From Xenopus tropicalis (Eukaryota > Chordata > Amphibia > Anura > Pipidae), in the NCBI RefSeq assembly GCF_000004195.4, contig NC_030679.2, positions 146,074,243 to 146,138,242 on the forward strand: 64,000 nucleotides of DNA. Reading direction: 5' to 3'. This document shows positions 1 through 12,400 of this stretch, in pieces. The first letter of the stretch is position 1, and every line of letters starts with the position of its first letter. The position numbers and the translations under genes were made by a program. Under the pieces are notes generated by a model. That model had not been told where the DNA came from. It saw only the letters and a program-made list of their open reading frames with translations, and did not search any database.

Positions 1-1016
1 CATATCTTCTATACATTGGGACCATCCATGAGCAGTACCAAATTAATTAGATCATTCCATGGACTGGGAACGAGAGCACTGATGTTGTATTGTGGTGCTT
101 TTCACTCCCAGTAGAATGCAAGAAGGAAGCCATGGGTGGATAAACACTGAGAGTAGGGCATAAAATCCAAAAATGGAAATCAATTAAACTAGGAACACTA
201 TAGAGGAGACCACGGACACAAGGACAGGATAAGGAAATATATGCTGTTTATGAAAATAAGGTGATACTGTAAGATTTGAACTATATATAATAATAATATA
301 ATAATAATAATATTAATCACCCCTCTTACTAGGGTTCCGGTTCTTTTGAGAAGCAGACAAATAACCCACACCAATAAGTGTATATTAAAATGAATATATT
401 GAGTAGCAAATCAATGGATTGTTACACTTAAATGATTAATTAACACAAAACAATATATATACATAATTTACATTTACAGATTAATGTAAAAATCTACATT
501 ATAGCTACCGATGAAAAAAGAACATGGTGGTCTGATTCCTTGCCATGGCCTCCTCTCCGGTCTGTCTCACATCCTGCCCAGTCACTTCTGTCCAGTCCTC
601 CGGTGCTCCTCCCAGGTTCTTCCCTCAGGTTCCTTTTCCCAGGTTGCTCCCCCCGACCACTGTCCAGCCCACATTTATGCACCTTTCAGCCACTGCCCCC
701 CACATACCAACTGATCAGATGGGGGTTGATAATAACCACACTTTGCCCATTGTTCATAACTGTTGAGTCTTTATGGCTTCTCGCAGACATACTGTCCCAC
801 CATCCACAGAAAAACCCTTAGATATGGAGATTTGGCTTCGGGTGCAACTTGAAAAACTGGTTTATAGTAATCAGTTTAGTAATCAGTAGAGCTCCCCCCA
901 TACTCAGTGTATAACACAATAGAGCCACAAACACACATATATATATATATTTATATATATCACAAATAATGGCACCCAAATACACGATTTCTTACAATAC
1001 CATTATTGTTTTGTAG
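1..1016. other. AT-rich stretch upstream of receptor A last exon, no gene seen
   Basis: No exon is recognisable here. There are short AT runs (about 281-315 TAA-rich, 936-960 TA-rich) and a pyrimidine-rich patch at about 540-700. In the five complete genes of this window the cysteine-rich exon 5 lies 74-88 bases before exon 6. No exon 5-like sequence (the TGCTATGAGTGTGCCCGGTGT core) occurs anywhere in these 1016 bases, so receptor A either has an enlarged intron 5 or its last exon is an orphan. Confidence 0.6.
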
Positions 1017-1924
1017 ATTCTGTGGAATGTCATCCATGCTCCTGGAACCGTTGGCCCAATCTACAACAGGACAAATGCCTACCAAGGCCTACAGAGTTCC
1101 TTTCCTATGGAGATCCTTTGGGCTACAGCTTAGCAGTCACATCGATCCTCTCCTCCCTGATCCCACTAATTATGTTTGGAATTTTTTTGCATTATAAGAA
1201 AACACCAGTAGTCCGAGCCAACAACTACTCCCTTAGCTGCCTTCTCCTGCTTTCCCTGTTCCTCTGTTTTCTTTGCTCTTTAGGGTTCATTGGTTACCCA
1301 CAGCCTGAAAAGTGCCTTCTGCGCCAGGTGGCATTTGGGATGGTTTTTGCCCTCTGCATCTCCTGTGTTCTGGCCAAAACCATCATTGTAATTCTTGCTT
1401 TTAATGCAACCAAACCCGGCAGCAGTTTGAAAAAATGGATAGGAGTAAAGCTGTCCTTGTGTGTCATTGGATTTTGTGTCTCTATTCAATTCTTTGTTTG
1501 TTTGATGTGGTTGATCGTCTCCTCACCATTCTCTGAACTTGACACTGAGACAAAACCTGGAATCCTCATTGTTAATTGCAATGAAGGGTCATCCATTGCT
1601 TTCTGGTGCATGCTGGGATACCTTGGACTCTTGGCCTCCATCAGTTTCATTGTTGCCTTCCTGGCCAGACGCCTCCCTGACAGTTTCAATGAAGCCAAAT
1701 TGATCACATTCAGTATGTTGGCTTTCCTCAGTGTGTGGGTGTCCTTTATCCCAGCCTATCTCAGTGCCCGGGGCATGTATACTGTGGCAATGGAGGTCTT
1801 TGCCATCTTGTCTTCCAGTTGGGCTGTGGTTGCCTGTATCTTTGTGCCAAAATGTTTTATTGTATTGTTTAGACCCACCATGAACTCCAGAGAACTTTTG
1901 AGTAAAGGAAGAGGTCAAAAATAG
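1017..1924 (+). CDS. V2R-type family C GPCR, last (7TM) exon only (receptor A)
   Basis: This is the last exon of a vomeronasal type-2 receptor-like gene, following a good pyrimidine-tract acceptor (TTGTTTTGTAG). It reads open in phase with 2 bases plus 302 codons including the stop. It encodes the end of the cysteine-rich linker (ECHPCSW...QDKC), seven hydrophobic helices, the family C loop [11 protein letters not shown] and the TM7 end PKCFIVLFRP. Such receptors couple to G proteins in vomeronasal or olfactory neurons (family knowledge). Exons 1-5 are not in the window, and exon 5 is absent from the 1016 bases upstream although the intron is only 74-88 bases in the sister genes, so an orphan exon is possible. 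The stop codon TAG (1922-1924) is the first three bases of a MITE inserted at the end of the gene. Confidence 0.85.
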
Positions 1925-2198
1925 CAATAAGCGAATCTGTCCCGTTTTGCTTCACCAAAAATTTTGAGAAACTGCTGAAAATATTGCAACAATTTCAAGA
2001 AATGTGGCTACCACACAACTTTTTTGACCCGTGCATCATTTTGTTTTTACGCCATCATGACTTATTTGACTTGACCGCAACTTTTTTGACCTGACCGCAA
2101 ATTTTTGTTGATAGTTTAGTGAAAAAAATATGGCAATGGCAAAATGCCAAATTTTGCAGCGAATCCATACCTGGTAAAATAAATTTTACTCATAACTA
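1922..2198. mobile_element. hAT-like MITE (TAGTGATGAGCGAA family) at the stop codon of receptor A
   Basis: The 277-bp element starts TAGCAATAAGCGAA and ends TTTACTCATAACTA, degenerate forms of the family's inverted ends. It is flanked by a perfect 8-bp duplication GTCAAAAA (1914-1921 and 2199-2206). An 8-bp duplication is typical of hAT transposons. Its first bases supply the stop codon of receptor A. Confidence 0.85.
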
Positions 2199-2914
2199 GT
2201 CAAAAATAATTGCAAGCTCCTGTGAGCTTGAGGACCATCTGATCCGACTTGTATTGTGCAACTCTTCTTAAGTTATTTTAAGACCCTAGTTTGTCATAAA
2301 TGAATGTAAAGTGCTGCATAAAATTCGGGTGCAATATATGTACAGATGATGATGAAGATGATGGCCAGAACGGCTGAGCGACTCATCTGATCTTAACGCG
2401 GCTAGATGAAAGAAAACAATCAGAACCATAACCAGCCACTCAAGTCACCTATGAGCAATTCATCCGGCACAAACCAAATTATTCCCTTAGGCCTGCCCAA
2501 CGATTTTTTGCTTGTTGGACTTTAATATTCTCCATTTTATGTGAACTACTTCAGAGGGATTTACTTCCATCTTTTCCCTAGGATCATTTTACTCATAGGG
2601 GCAAATTTACTAAACAATTTTGATATTTTTTTAGATATTTTCAAGATTTACGAATGGGTTTTTGCCAGTACTCAATTTTTCTGATATTGTTTCTCCAAAA
2701 ATTCGAGTTTTTCAGAATTTTTTCCTGAAAAATTAGAGTTTTTCAAAATAACTCGTGATTTATTAATGTTTGATGAACTTTTTTTTTTGCCAAACTTTTT
2801 TTTGCCAGATTTGATCTGTCAAGTACCATTGAGTCTTGTGGAGGCTTAGAATACTAGAAGAATAGAATAGCCAGTGACAGCCTGTCCTTGACACATTTTC
2901 AAGGGGAAGTTAAT

Positions 2915-3561
2915 TAGTGATGGGCAAATCTGTCCCATTTCACTTCACTGCAAAATTTGCAAAACTATGGAAAAATTTGTGAAAAAGTGGAAAATTCACA
3001 AAGCGTGGGTGCCACGTGACTTTTTTTGATGTATGTGACTTTTTTTAAAGACTGCCCCCTCTTTTGACATGACTATGCATTTTTTTTATGCAACCGTGCC
3101 TTTTTTGACACAATTGTACTCTTTGTTTTGAGACCGCAAATTTTTGTGCTAAAATTTTGTGGAAGTTTTGCAAAAATCTGGGAATCAGCACTTATATTGT
3201 AGTGTCACCCACTGTGACCTACAGCACTTATATTTGCCTATTTGTGTCTGTAAGTTACCCCTCCCATATAGATTGTAAGCTCTACGGGGCAGGGACCTCC
3301 ATCCTCTTGTGTCTTTGACTGTTAACTTATTGCAACTGTACCTTGTATTTATTTGTATTTATTGCTATACTTTGTATTTATCTATTATCTTATTAACCCC
3401 CTGTTTGTATTAATGTATTCTACTGTACAGCGCTGCGTACATAAGTAGCACTTTATAAATAAAAATATACATACATACATACATACAAAACTATTCGCCA
3501 ATGGCAAAATGCAGAATTTCACTGCAAATCCATGCCTGGTGAAAAAATGTGCTCATCAATA
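2915..3561. mobile_element. hAT-like MITE (TAGTGATGAGCGAA family) with a nested retroposon
   Basis: The left end is TAGTGATGGGCAAATC and the right end GCTCATCAATA. The target duplication AAGTTAAT is present at 2907-2914 and 3562-3569. The element landed in a 45-bp minisatellite (the TTTCAAGGGGAAGTTAAT unit continues on both sides). Its middle is interrupted by a SINE-like sequence at about 3184-3488. Confidence 0.8.
3184..3488 (+). mobile_element. SINE-like retroposon nested in the MITE
   Basis: A block foreign to the surrounding MITE contains AGATTGTAAGCTCTACGGGG (3270-3289), then an AATAAA-like end followed by (ATAC)n repeats. The same core occurs in reverse orientation at about 30776-30799. 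It is probably a dispersed retroposon; I cannot name the family. Confidence 0.5.
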
Positions 3562-3828
3562 AAGTTAATCCCTTATTATTTTCTGTTTCACTCAGTTTCA
3601 AGGGGAAGTTAATCCCATCATTGCTTTCTGTTTCACCCAGTTTCAAGGGGAAGTTAATTCCCTCATTGTTTTCTGTTTCACCCAGTTTCAAGGGGAAGTT
3701 AATCCCATCATTGCTTTCTGTTTCACCCAGTTTCAAGGGGAAGTCAATCCCCTCCTTGTTTTCTATTTCAAGATTTTCAAGGGGAAGTTAGTCCCATCAT
3801 TGTTTTCTATTTCACCCAGTTTCAAGTG
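3562..3828. repeat. 45-bp minisatellite, about six units
   Basis: Units of the form TTTCAAGGGGAAGTTAATCC plus a CATCATTGCTTTCTGTTTCACCCAG-like half recur with starts near 3596, 3641, 3686, 3731 and 3775. One truncated unit lies left of the inserted MITE (about 2897-2914). The open frames across it are repeat translations, not genes. Confidence 0.85.
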
Positions 3829-4300
3829 CCAATGCTCCTAAAATGGCAGCTGGAGCAGCCATTTTTGAATATAAACTTGATTTAAGCATTATTGTGACAT
3901 TTTATAAACACAACAATGATTGAGTTTATTTCAAATCTATACCATGTCAAGGTTATACAACGTTTAGGCCAGAGACAAACGAATTTTAGTCAATCAGCCC
4001 CATAATGTACCATGTCTTTGGTATAAACCTGTAAATTTCATTACCAGTCTCCTTATCAGGGGCAATTTCATAATAAGTTATGATAACACTAAACTAACCC
4101 AATATCCATCACCCGTAGGTGGGGGGTATCGGGAGAAGATCTGCTTGCAGATCTGAAGGTGTATGGGGACCTTTACTATGTGTTCAAATCCAAATATGAC
4201 AATTTGCCACCTAAAACTTACTAAGATCACGTGGAAGCCAATGGCAGATGTAACATTCTCCTTCCCTGGAGGATCTTTCTTTCGCTTTGATACTTTAGAG

Positions 4301-4599
4301 TAGCGATGAGCGAATCTGTCCCGTTTCTTTTCTTTGAAAAGATTTGCAAAACGGTGAAAAATTTGCGAAACGTCGAAAATGTCACGCATCAAAAAATACT
4401 GCCGCGAGTGTCATTTTTTCGAAGCAACAGTTTCTTTTGATTCGGGCAAAACATTTTGATGCGGGTGACTATTTTTTGACACGAGCAACAATTTTTACGT
4501 GGCAAATTTTGGCGCCCATTTCGTGGAAATATCCGCAAATGGTAAAACATGAAAATTCGCTGTGAATTCATGTCTGGCAAATTATTTTGCTCATTACTA
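4301..4599. mobile_element. hAT-like MITE (TAGTGATGAGCGAA family)
   Basis: The left end is TAGCGATGAGCGAATC and the right end TTTTGCTCATTACTA. The flanks CTTTAGAG (4293-4300) and CTTAAAAG (4600-4607) are an imperfect 8-bp duplication. The interior shows the usual CGTTTC...GCGAAAC remnants. Confidence 0.75.
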
Positions 4600-4843
4600 C
4601 TTAAAAGGTTTGGGATTTTTTACACTGTTTTTTTTTGTGCGACAAATGTTAAAAAAGCTGCAGTTTTCATGAGACAAATAAAATATAGTTTAATAAAATA
4701 GTTTATTCGAATTTTGAAATTCAAAAAAATGAGAAATGTTAGAGCCTTAGTAAATCTGCCCACTGTGTCTTACAGACAGAAATAATGGTGTGTGTGCATT
4801 GTATAGAGAAAAGTGCTCCATCTTCAGGAGGCAAGTGTTTGTA

Positions 4844-6049
4844 CAGGTATAGGACCCATTATCCAGAATGCTCAGGACCAAGGGTATTCTGGATAAGGGG
4901 TCTTTCCGTAATTTGGATCTCCATGCCTTAAGTCTGCTAAAACATCAATAAAACATTAAATAAACCCAATAGGGCTGTTCTGCCCCCAATAAGGGGTAAT
5001 TATATCTTAGTTGGGATCAAGTACAGGTACTGTTTTATTATTACAGAGAAAAGGGAATCATTTAACCATGAAATAAACCCAATAGGGCTGTTCTGCCCCA
5101 ATAAGGGGTAATTATATCTTAGTTGGGATCAAGTACAGGTACTGTTTTATTATTACAGAGAAAAGGGAATCATTTAACCATTAAATAAACCCAATAGGAT
5201 TGTTCTGCCCCCAATAAGGGGTAATTATATCTTAGTTGGGATCAAGTACAGGTACTGTTTTATTATTACAGAGAAAAGGGAATCATTTAACCATTAAATA
5301 AACCCAATAGGGCTGTTCTGCCCCAATAAGGGGTAATTATATCTTAGTTGGGATCAAGTACAGGTACTGTTTTATTATTACAGAGAAAAGGGAATCATTT
5401 AACCATTAAATAAACCCAATAGGGCTGTTCTGCCCCCAATAAGGGGTAATTATATCTTAGTTGGGATCAAGTACAGGTACTGTTTTATTATTACAGAGAA
5501 AAGGGAATCATTTAACCATGAAATAAACCCAATAGGGCTGTTCTGCCCCAATAAGGGGTAATTATATCTTAGTTGGGATCAAGTACAGGTACTGTTTTAT
5601 TATTACAGAGAAAAGGGAATCATTTAACCATTAAATAAACCCAATAGGGCTGTTCTGCCCCAATAAGGGGTAATTATATCTTAGTTGGGATCAAGTACAG
5701 GTACTGTTTTATTATTACAGAGAAAAGGGAATCATTTAACCATTAAATAAACCCAATAGGGCTGTTCTGCCCCCAATAAGGGGTAATTATATCTTAGTTG
5801 GGATCAAGTACAGGTACTGTTTTATTATTACAGAGAAAAGGGAATCATTTAACCATGAAATAAACCCAATAGGGCTGTTCTGCCCCCAATAAGGGGTAAT
5901 TATATCTTAGTTGGGATCAAGTACAGGTACTGTTTTATTATTACAGAGAAAAGGGAATCATTTTTATAAATGGAGTCTATGGGAGATGTCCTTTCCATAA
6001 TTGGGAACTTTCTGGATAATGGTTTTCCGGATAACGGACCCCATACCTG
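4844..6049. mobile_element. TA-flanked MITE-like element with nine 112/113-bp tandem repeats
   Basis: The termini are inverted repeats: CAGGTATAGGACCCATTATC at the left and its near complement (GATAACGGACCCCATACCTG) at the right, with TA on each side (4842-4843, 6050-6051). The inside holds nine copies of a 112-113 bp unit. The AGGG(C/A)TGTTCTGCCCC core starts near 4971, 5084, 5196, 5309, 5421, 5534, 5646, 5758 and 5871. Units differ by one C in a C-run and by CCATTAAAT versus CCATGAAAT. Decayed ends of the same family lie near 30480-30570 and 59362-59400. It has no coding potential. Confidence 0.8.
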
Positions 6050-6360
6050 TATATTGTTTTATTTTGTTGTTCTCATATTACTGTGCTGATAAAATTCACT
6101 GCAGACAGGGAGGACTCAAGGAGTTTGGAGAACTTGAACTCCAAAGATCACCTGGATACGTTAAATTGTATTTTATTTCATACCTGGCTAAATACAAGAT
6201 CCGCAATATATTAGTTGAACGAACATGAAGGTTGGGCAGTGTTTTTTTCTAACTCAGAATCCCATATAAATACATGTTTTCTTTGGGGACCAACATAACA
6301 TTTGACATTGAGAGGCAGATTTTCCAGTATTAATTAAAAGTCCCAGCATAGTTAAGATAA

Positions 6361-6416
6361 TCATAATTACCGTGTGAGTTCCCTTAGGCCTAACAGTCAC
6401 TGTAATATATAAAAAA
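6361..6416 (+). promoter_or_regulatory. Core promoter of receptor B
   Basis: The order is a TAAT-type homeodomain-like site (CATAATTAC, 6362-6370), the shared box TTCCCTTAGGCCT (6379-6391) and a TATA box TATATAAAAA (6406-6415), 94 bases before the start codon. The same trio precedes all six first exons in this window. The box resembles half of an Olf/EBF site (TCCCNNGGGA), which is an inference. Confidence 0.6.
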
Positions 6417-6499
6417 TATCTCAGTAACTTCCTTCAATTACAACGGAGAAAGTTTTTTGAGAATCAATTGCGACGAGACAACCCCGTTATATTTTAGAC

Positions 6500-9400
6500 A
6501 TGAGGTGCCCTGGGATGATCCTTTCTACAGCATGGATTTTGTATTGTATAGGAGAAGGCTTTGGCTCTGGTTGCAGCCTTCCCAGTGAGCCCATTACTGG
6601 CTATGTAAGCCAGCCGGGAGATATAGTTATAGGGGGAACCTTTCCAGTGCATTTGAGTAGAATTGATAATAACCTTGATTTTACTAGAAAACCCCCGGAG
6701 ATGCATTGCCAGACGTAAGTAACCAGACGTAAGTAACCTTCTCATGTTGGTCTGTAGATCCACCAAAAACTAAAGGGTCATATAAAAGCAACACCGAGAA
6801 GCTGTAACATTTGTGTTGAGCTTGTGTTCAGTTGTAAATGTTATTTTTGACCAAAACTAGCCAAACTGCTCAATATCTTGATATGTAATGGTTGGTTTGA
6901 AAGGTTTGCATTTACTTGATAAGAAGGAATGATTTTTATGGAGTTATTTCTAGTGATGAGCGAATTTTTTTGCCAGGCATGGATTCGCAGTGAATTTCCG
7001 CATTTCGGCATTGGCTTATTGTTTCGTGAAACTTCAGTGAAAATTCGCTGTGCAGAATTTTTTGGTCACGTGCCAAATTGTGCACGGTTGCGTAAAAAAG
7101 GGCGCGGTCGCGGCAAAAAAGGGTGCGGTCGCGTCAAAATTGGGCGCGGTCATGTAAAAAAACGTGGGCAACAAATAAATAGCAGCAGCACCAAAAAATA
7201 GATGCAGCAGACAAAAAAAAATAGCCGTGGGTGACAAAAAAGACACGGGCGACAAAAAAAAAAATAGTACGACAAATGTGTTTTGTGAATTTTCTTGCCG
7301 TTTCGCGAATTTTATGGCGAAGCAAAACGGGACAGATTCGCTCATCACTAGTTATTTTTACCTCAGGGCCCATTTATAAAACATCAGCAATTTCTTGGAT
7401 TTGATCAAAGTGTCTGTTTTCTTTCTGATTTTCAAATTTATGATGTTTGGTCTCCAAATTACTTTCTCCTTTTTATATAAAACTTTGGCACACGTTTCAA
7501 AGGTCATTTTTACCTACAACATTTACTGAACCCAGGAATCTGTTTGAGAAAACGTGTGAAAGGGATGATTGATTATCCACGCCATTCTTAATGTTATCCA
7601 AGTAATGCTGGTCCAACTCTTAACAGCATCCAAGGCAACCACACATTCTTGTTCGTACCCCACCCCCCACCCCGGTGAAATGACAAATGGGGGGGTGTCA
7701 AGCAGGAGTGTCAATGCAACGCACAATGGTGACTTTCAGCTCCCCAGCCGGCGGCAGCTTCAGTTTCAGGAAGCAAAACTAGGAGAAGGCAAAATGAAGC
7801 CCTAGGCACTTGTATCTTCTGCCTCCCCCTGGTTCCAGCTTTGTATCCAAGTCCAGAATTGCCAGACATGCAGAGGGGCTTAACATGTTCATTTCATAAA
7901 AATGTTGTCAGTCTTTGTATAAATAAATCTGATGCTTTGGTAAAAACATATTTGAAAACTAAGGTCAGCAGAAGATGTGAATCTAGGACACCCCAGGCAG
8001 GAAGCTACAACCCTACTAGATAGACCATTAATTCTCCTACTGTTTCCAAGTATAAAATAACACATTCTGAAACAGGTATTCCCTTTGTCCTCTCCTTTAT
8101 ACCAGGATTGCTACTGAGTATTACCAGAGTATGCAGGCCCTAATATTTGCGGTGGAAGAGATAAATGGAGATCACGAGCTTCTTCCCAACATCACCTTGG
8201 GCTTCCAGATTTTTGACAAATGCACCACCCTAAGGCGCTCAGCACAAGGAGCTCTTTGTATGCTCTCGGGTGGGAACAAAATAACACCAAATTATCGCTG
8301 CCACAATGGGGCGCCTCTTGCTGGTGTCATTGGCGACTCTGGTTCCACACATTCCATTCTTATGGCAGAAATATTAGGGCTTTACAGATATCCACAGGTA
8401 AGGCAATATGCTAAACTGAAAATATAATTCTACACTTGTACATATTATATACATATTATATCTCAAACATAATTACTACCTTTGTTATTTTTGTCCCCAT
8501 AAAATGCATCTTGCAGATCAGTTATTTGTCAACCAACCCTATTCTTAGTGATCGGAACCTGTTTCCTTCCTTCTTCCGTACAATCCCTAGTGATGAGTTT
8601 CAAATGAGGGGTCTGGCTCAGCTGGTGTCTTATTTCGATTGGTCTTGGGTTGGATTCATAGCTGATGATGATGACTATGGACAGTTTGGACTTCAGATGG
8701 CGAAACAGGAAATAATAAACGCTGGAGCTTGTGTTGCTTTTGCTGAGAACATCTTGATTGGTCAACCCAACAGGAATGCTCCACGACTTGTCCAGGTCGT
8801 AAGAGAGTCATCTGTAAAAGTTGTGGTTGTGATTGCATCTGATCATAACTTTGTCATTGTGGTGGAAGAGCTACTGAGGGAGAACGTGACGGATAAAATT
8901 TGGGTTGCCAGTGAAGGTTGGGCAACCTCGGCTCTACTCTCTCAAAAAAAATTCCAAGTGGTTTTGGTGGGCACCATTGGTTTTGCCATTCATGGTGCGA
9001 AAATGCCAGAATTTACCAAATACTTCCAAAGACTTCATCCGTTTCAAGATTTTTACGACCCATTCATAGAAGAATTTTGGGGACAAACATTCTCATGTAT
9101 TTTACTCAACCAGGGCAATCCTGTTCAACTCAGCAGCAATTCTACAATCCAGACATGTACGGGGAATGAAACACTTGAGAGTCTTCTAACTGGAAACTAT
9201 CATAGAATTTCTTTCAATGTATACACGGCTGTTTACACAATTGCATGGGCCCTACAAGCTTTGCTTGATTGTCCTCCAAGAACTGAACCATTCCATTATG
9301 TTGGCTGCTCCAGCATCTTTTCATTTCGCCCTTGGCAAGTAAGAGATTCCTGCTCTAGTTTTATCTACTCAATTTCCAGTATCTAGTAGAATTAAGTCTA

Positions 9401-12400
9401 AAACAACTGGACATTTCTGAGTTTTTCTTGAAAACTTTTCGAACTGAAGAACTGAAACAGTTCAAAAGTTTGAACTGAAGAAGCCCCTCGGATGAGTGGT
9501 GAAACATTTTCAAGAAAAACTCAGGAAAGTCCAGTTGTTTTAGACTTAATTCTGCTAGATACTGTATATCATGGCCTGGATGAATGAGAATCTTCATAGA
9601 CAATAGTCCATCAAGAAAAACTCAGCAAAGTCCAGTTGTTTTAGACTTAATTCTACTAGATACTGTATATCATGGCCTGGATGAATGAGAATCTTCATAG
9701 ACAATAGTCCATCAAGAAAAACTCAGAAAAGTCCAGTTGTTTTAGACTTAATTCTACTAGATACTGTATATCATGGCCTGGATGAATGAGAATCTTCATA
9801 GACAATAGCAGGGGCAGGCCAAGCCGACTGGGCACCCTAGGCAACCCGGTCAGCCAACTCCGCCCACCTCCCCGCCCCCCCCCCAAACGGCGCATGCGCG
9901 CCAAAGCACAGGAGGCGGTGAGGAGGGGGCGATTAGATCAGTCATTGCCTCCGCCGCTAATGACAATCGTTGCGCCCTAGGCAGCTGCCTCTTCTGCCTA
10001 CCCCTAGTTCCGGCCCTGGACAATAGTCCATCAAGAAAAACCCAGAAAAGTCCAGTTGTTTTAGACTTAACTCTACTAGATACTGTATATCATGGCCTGG
10101 ATGAATGAGAATCTTCATAGACATCTATTCAATTATGAACACTGGATTCAACTTAATATATAATGTTTTTCATTTCAGCTTCTTTATTACATTAAAAATC
10201 TAAACTTTCAGACCAAATTTGGAAACCAAGTTGTTTTTGATGCAAAAGGGAACCTACCTGCCGTCTATGATATTGTGAATTGGCACGGGGGTACCAACTG
10301 CACTTTGGAACAGGTTGTTGTTGGGAGTTATGACCTGAGTACATCTAATGGAAATACCTTGAAAATAAACATTCCTGCTATTATATGGACCAACAACAAC
10401 ACTCAGGTATGGGCAGCACAACTTGTCAGTGTACTACTTCAAGGCTTAATATGACTGAAATATATATTACATAGTTACATAGGGTTGAAAAAAGACCAGA
10501 GTCCATCAAGTTAAACCCTTCCAAGTAAACCCAGCACCCACAACCTATACTTACCAATCTATACACTCACATACATAAACAATATATACAACCACTAACA
10601 CTAACTGTAGGTATTAGTATCACAATAGCCTTGGATATTCTGATTGATCAAGAACTCATCCAGGCCCCTCTTATAGGCATTAACAGAATCTGCCATTACC
10701 CCATCACTAGGAAGGGCATTCCCCAACCTCACTGCCCTCACCATGAGGAACCCCCTACCCAACATCCCCCGGCAGGGCATTCCCCAACCTTACTGCCCTC
10801 ACCGTCAGGAACCCCCTACCCAACATCCCCCGGCAGGGTATTCCCCAACCTCACTGCCCTCACCATGAGGAACCCCCTACCCAACATCCCCCGGCAGGGC
10901 ATTCCCCAACCTCACTGCCCTCACCGTGAGGAACTCCCTACCCAACATCCCCCGGCAGGGCATTCCCCAACCTCACTGCCCTCACCGTGAGGAACCCCCT
11001 ACCCAACATCCCCCAGCAGGGCATTTCCCAACCCCCTCACTGCCCTCACCGTGAGGAACCCCCTACCCAACATCCCCCAGCAGGGCATTCCCCAACCTCA
11101 CTGCCCTCACCGTGAGGAGCCCCCTACCCAACATCCCCCGGCAGGGCATTCCCAACCCCCTCACTGCCCTCACCGTGAGGAACCCCCTACCCAACATCCC
11201 CCGGCAGGGCATTCCCCAACCCCCCACTGCCCTCACCATGAGGAACCCCCTACGCTGCGTCAAATGGAAGCTCCGTTCCTCTAATCTAAAGGGGGGGCCT
11301 CTGGTTCCCTGATCCTTTTTATGGGAAAAAATCCCCCTATCTGCCTATAATCCCCTCTAATGGACTTGTACAGAGTAATCATGTCTAGTGATGAGTGAAT
11401 TTTTTTCGCCAGGCATGGATTCGCAGCGAATTTCCACATTTCGCCAATTGTTTCACGAAACTTCGCAGCGGAAAAATTTGGCACATGGGATTTTTTTCGT
11501 TGCGCGTCAAATTGGGTGCGGTCGCATCAAAAAAACGCGGGTGACAAAAAAAAGACGCCGGCGACAAAAAATAGACGTGGCCGACAAAAGACATGCGGGT
11601 AACAAAAAAATCGTACGACAAATGCGTTTCACAGGTTTTTTGCTGTTTCGTGGATTTTCTTGCCGTTTCGAGAATTTTATGGCGAAGCTAAATGGGATAG
11701 ATTTGCTCATCACTAATCACGTCTCCTCGCAAGCGCCTCTTTTCCAGAGAAAACAACCCCAACCCTGACAGTCTAACCCCATAGTTTAACCCTTCCATCC
11801 CCTTTACCAGTTTAGTTGCAGTCTCTGCACTCTCTCCAGCTCATTAATATCCTTCTTAAGGACTGGAGCCCAAAACTGCCCCCCATACTCAAGGTGAGGC
11901 CTTACCAGGGACCTATAAAGGGGCAAAATAATGTTCTCATCCCTTGAGTCAATGCCCTTTTTTATACAAGACAGCACTTTATTTGCTTTAGTAGCCACAG
12001 AATGACACTGCCTGGAATTAGACAATTTGTGATCTACAAAAACCCCCAGATCCTTCTCCATTAAGGATCCCCCAACACACTACCATTCAGTATATGAAAC
12101 ATTATATTAGTGATGAGCAAATTTGTCTCATTTTACTTTGCAAAATTTTGAAATTTGAATAATGCGTGAAACGGTGAAAAATTTGGGAAACGTGGTTACC
12201 ATGTTTTATTTTTGTTGCCGCACATGACTTTTTTTATGCAAAAATGCCTTTTTTTATGAAATTGTGCCTTTGTTTTACATAAAACAAAATAACAGAGTGC
12301 ACACCTTACCAGAACCTGAATCAAGAGCGAGGTGCAGAACACTGGAGAAAACCCATTTAGCAACTCCAAAAATAATCACATAAGCAAAAAAGTGTCTGCA

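Larger units (their letters stand above)
10468..12106 (-). mobile_element. CR1-type LINE 3' remnant in intron 4 of receptor B
   Basis: On the minus strand this matches the 3' half of the LINE at 52443-54226. It runs from the end of the reverse transcriptase ORF ([18 protein letters not shown], read from 12061 downward, then [19 protein letters not shown]) to a tail with TGTAACTATGTAA-like repeats at 10468-10485. It is 5' truncated at a MITE end near 12107, split by the MITE at 11386-11715, and expanded internally into a 61-bp minisatellite. It is non-functional. Confidence 0.8.

Noticed and set aside
4960..5970. Regular direct repeats that might suggest a CRISPR array
   Set aside because: The whole 112-113 bp unit is repeated with no unique spacers, inside a eukaryotic transposon; the genome is vertebrate.
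10631..11284. Proline/histidine-rich repeat protein
   Set aside because: The frame follows a minisatellite derived from a CR1 LINE, on the strand opposite to the LINE's own coding sense.
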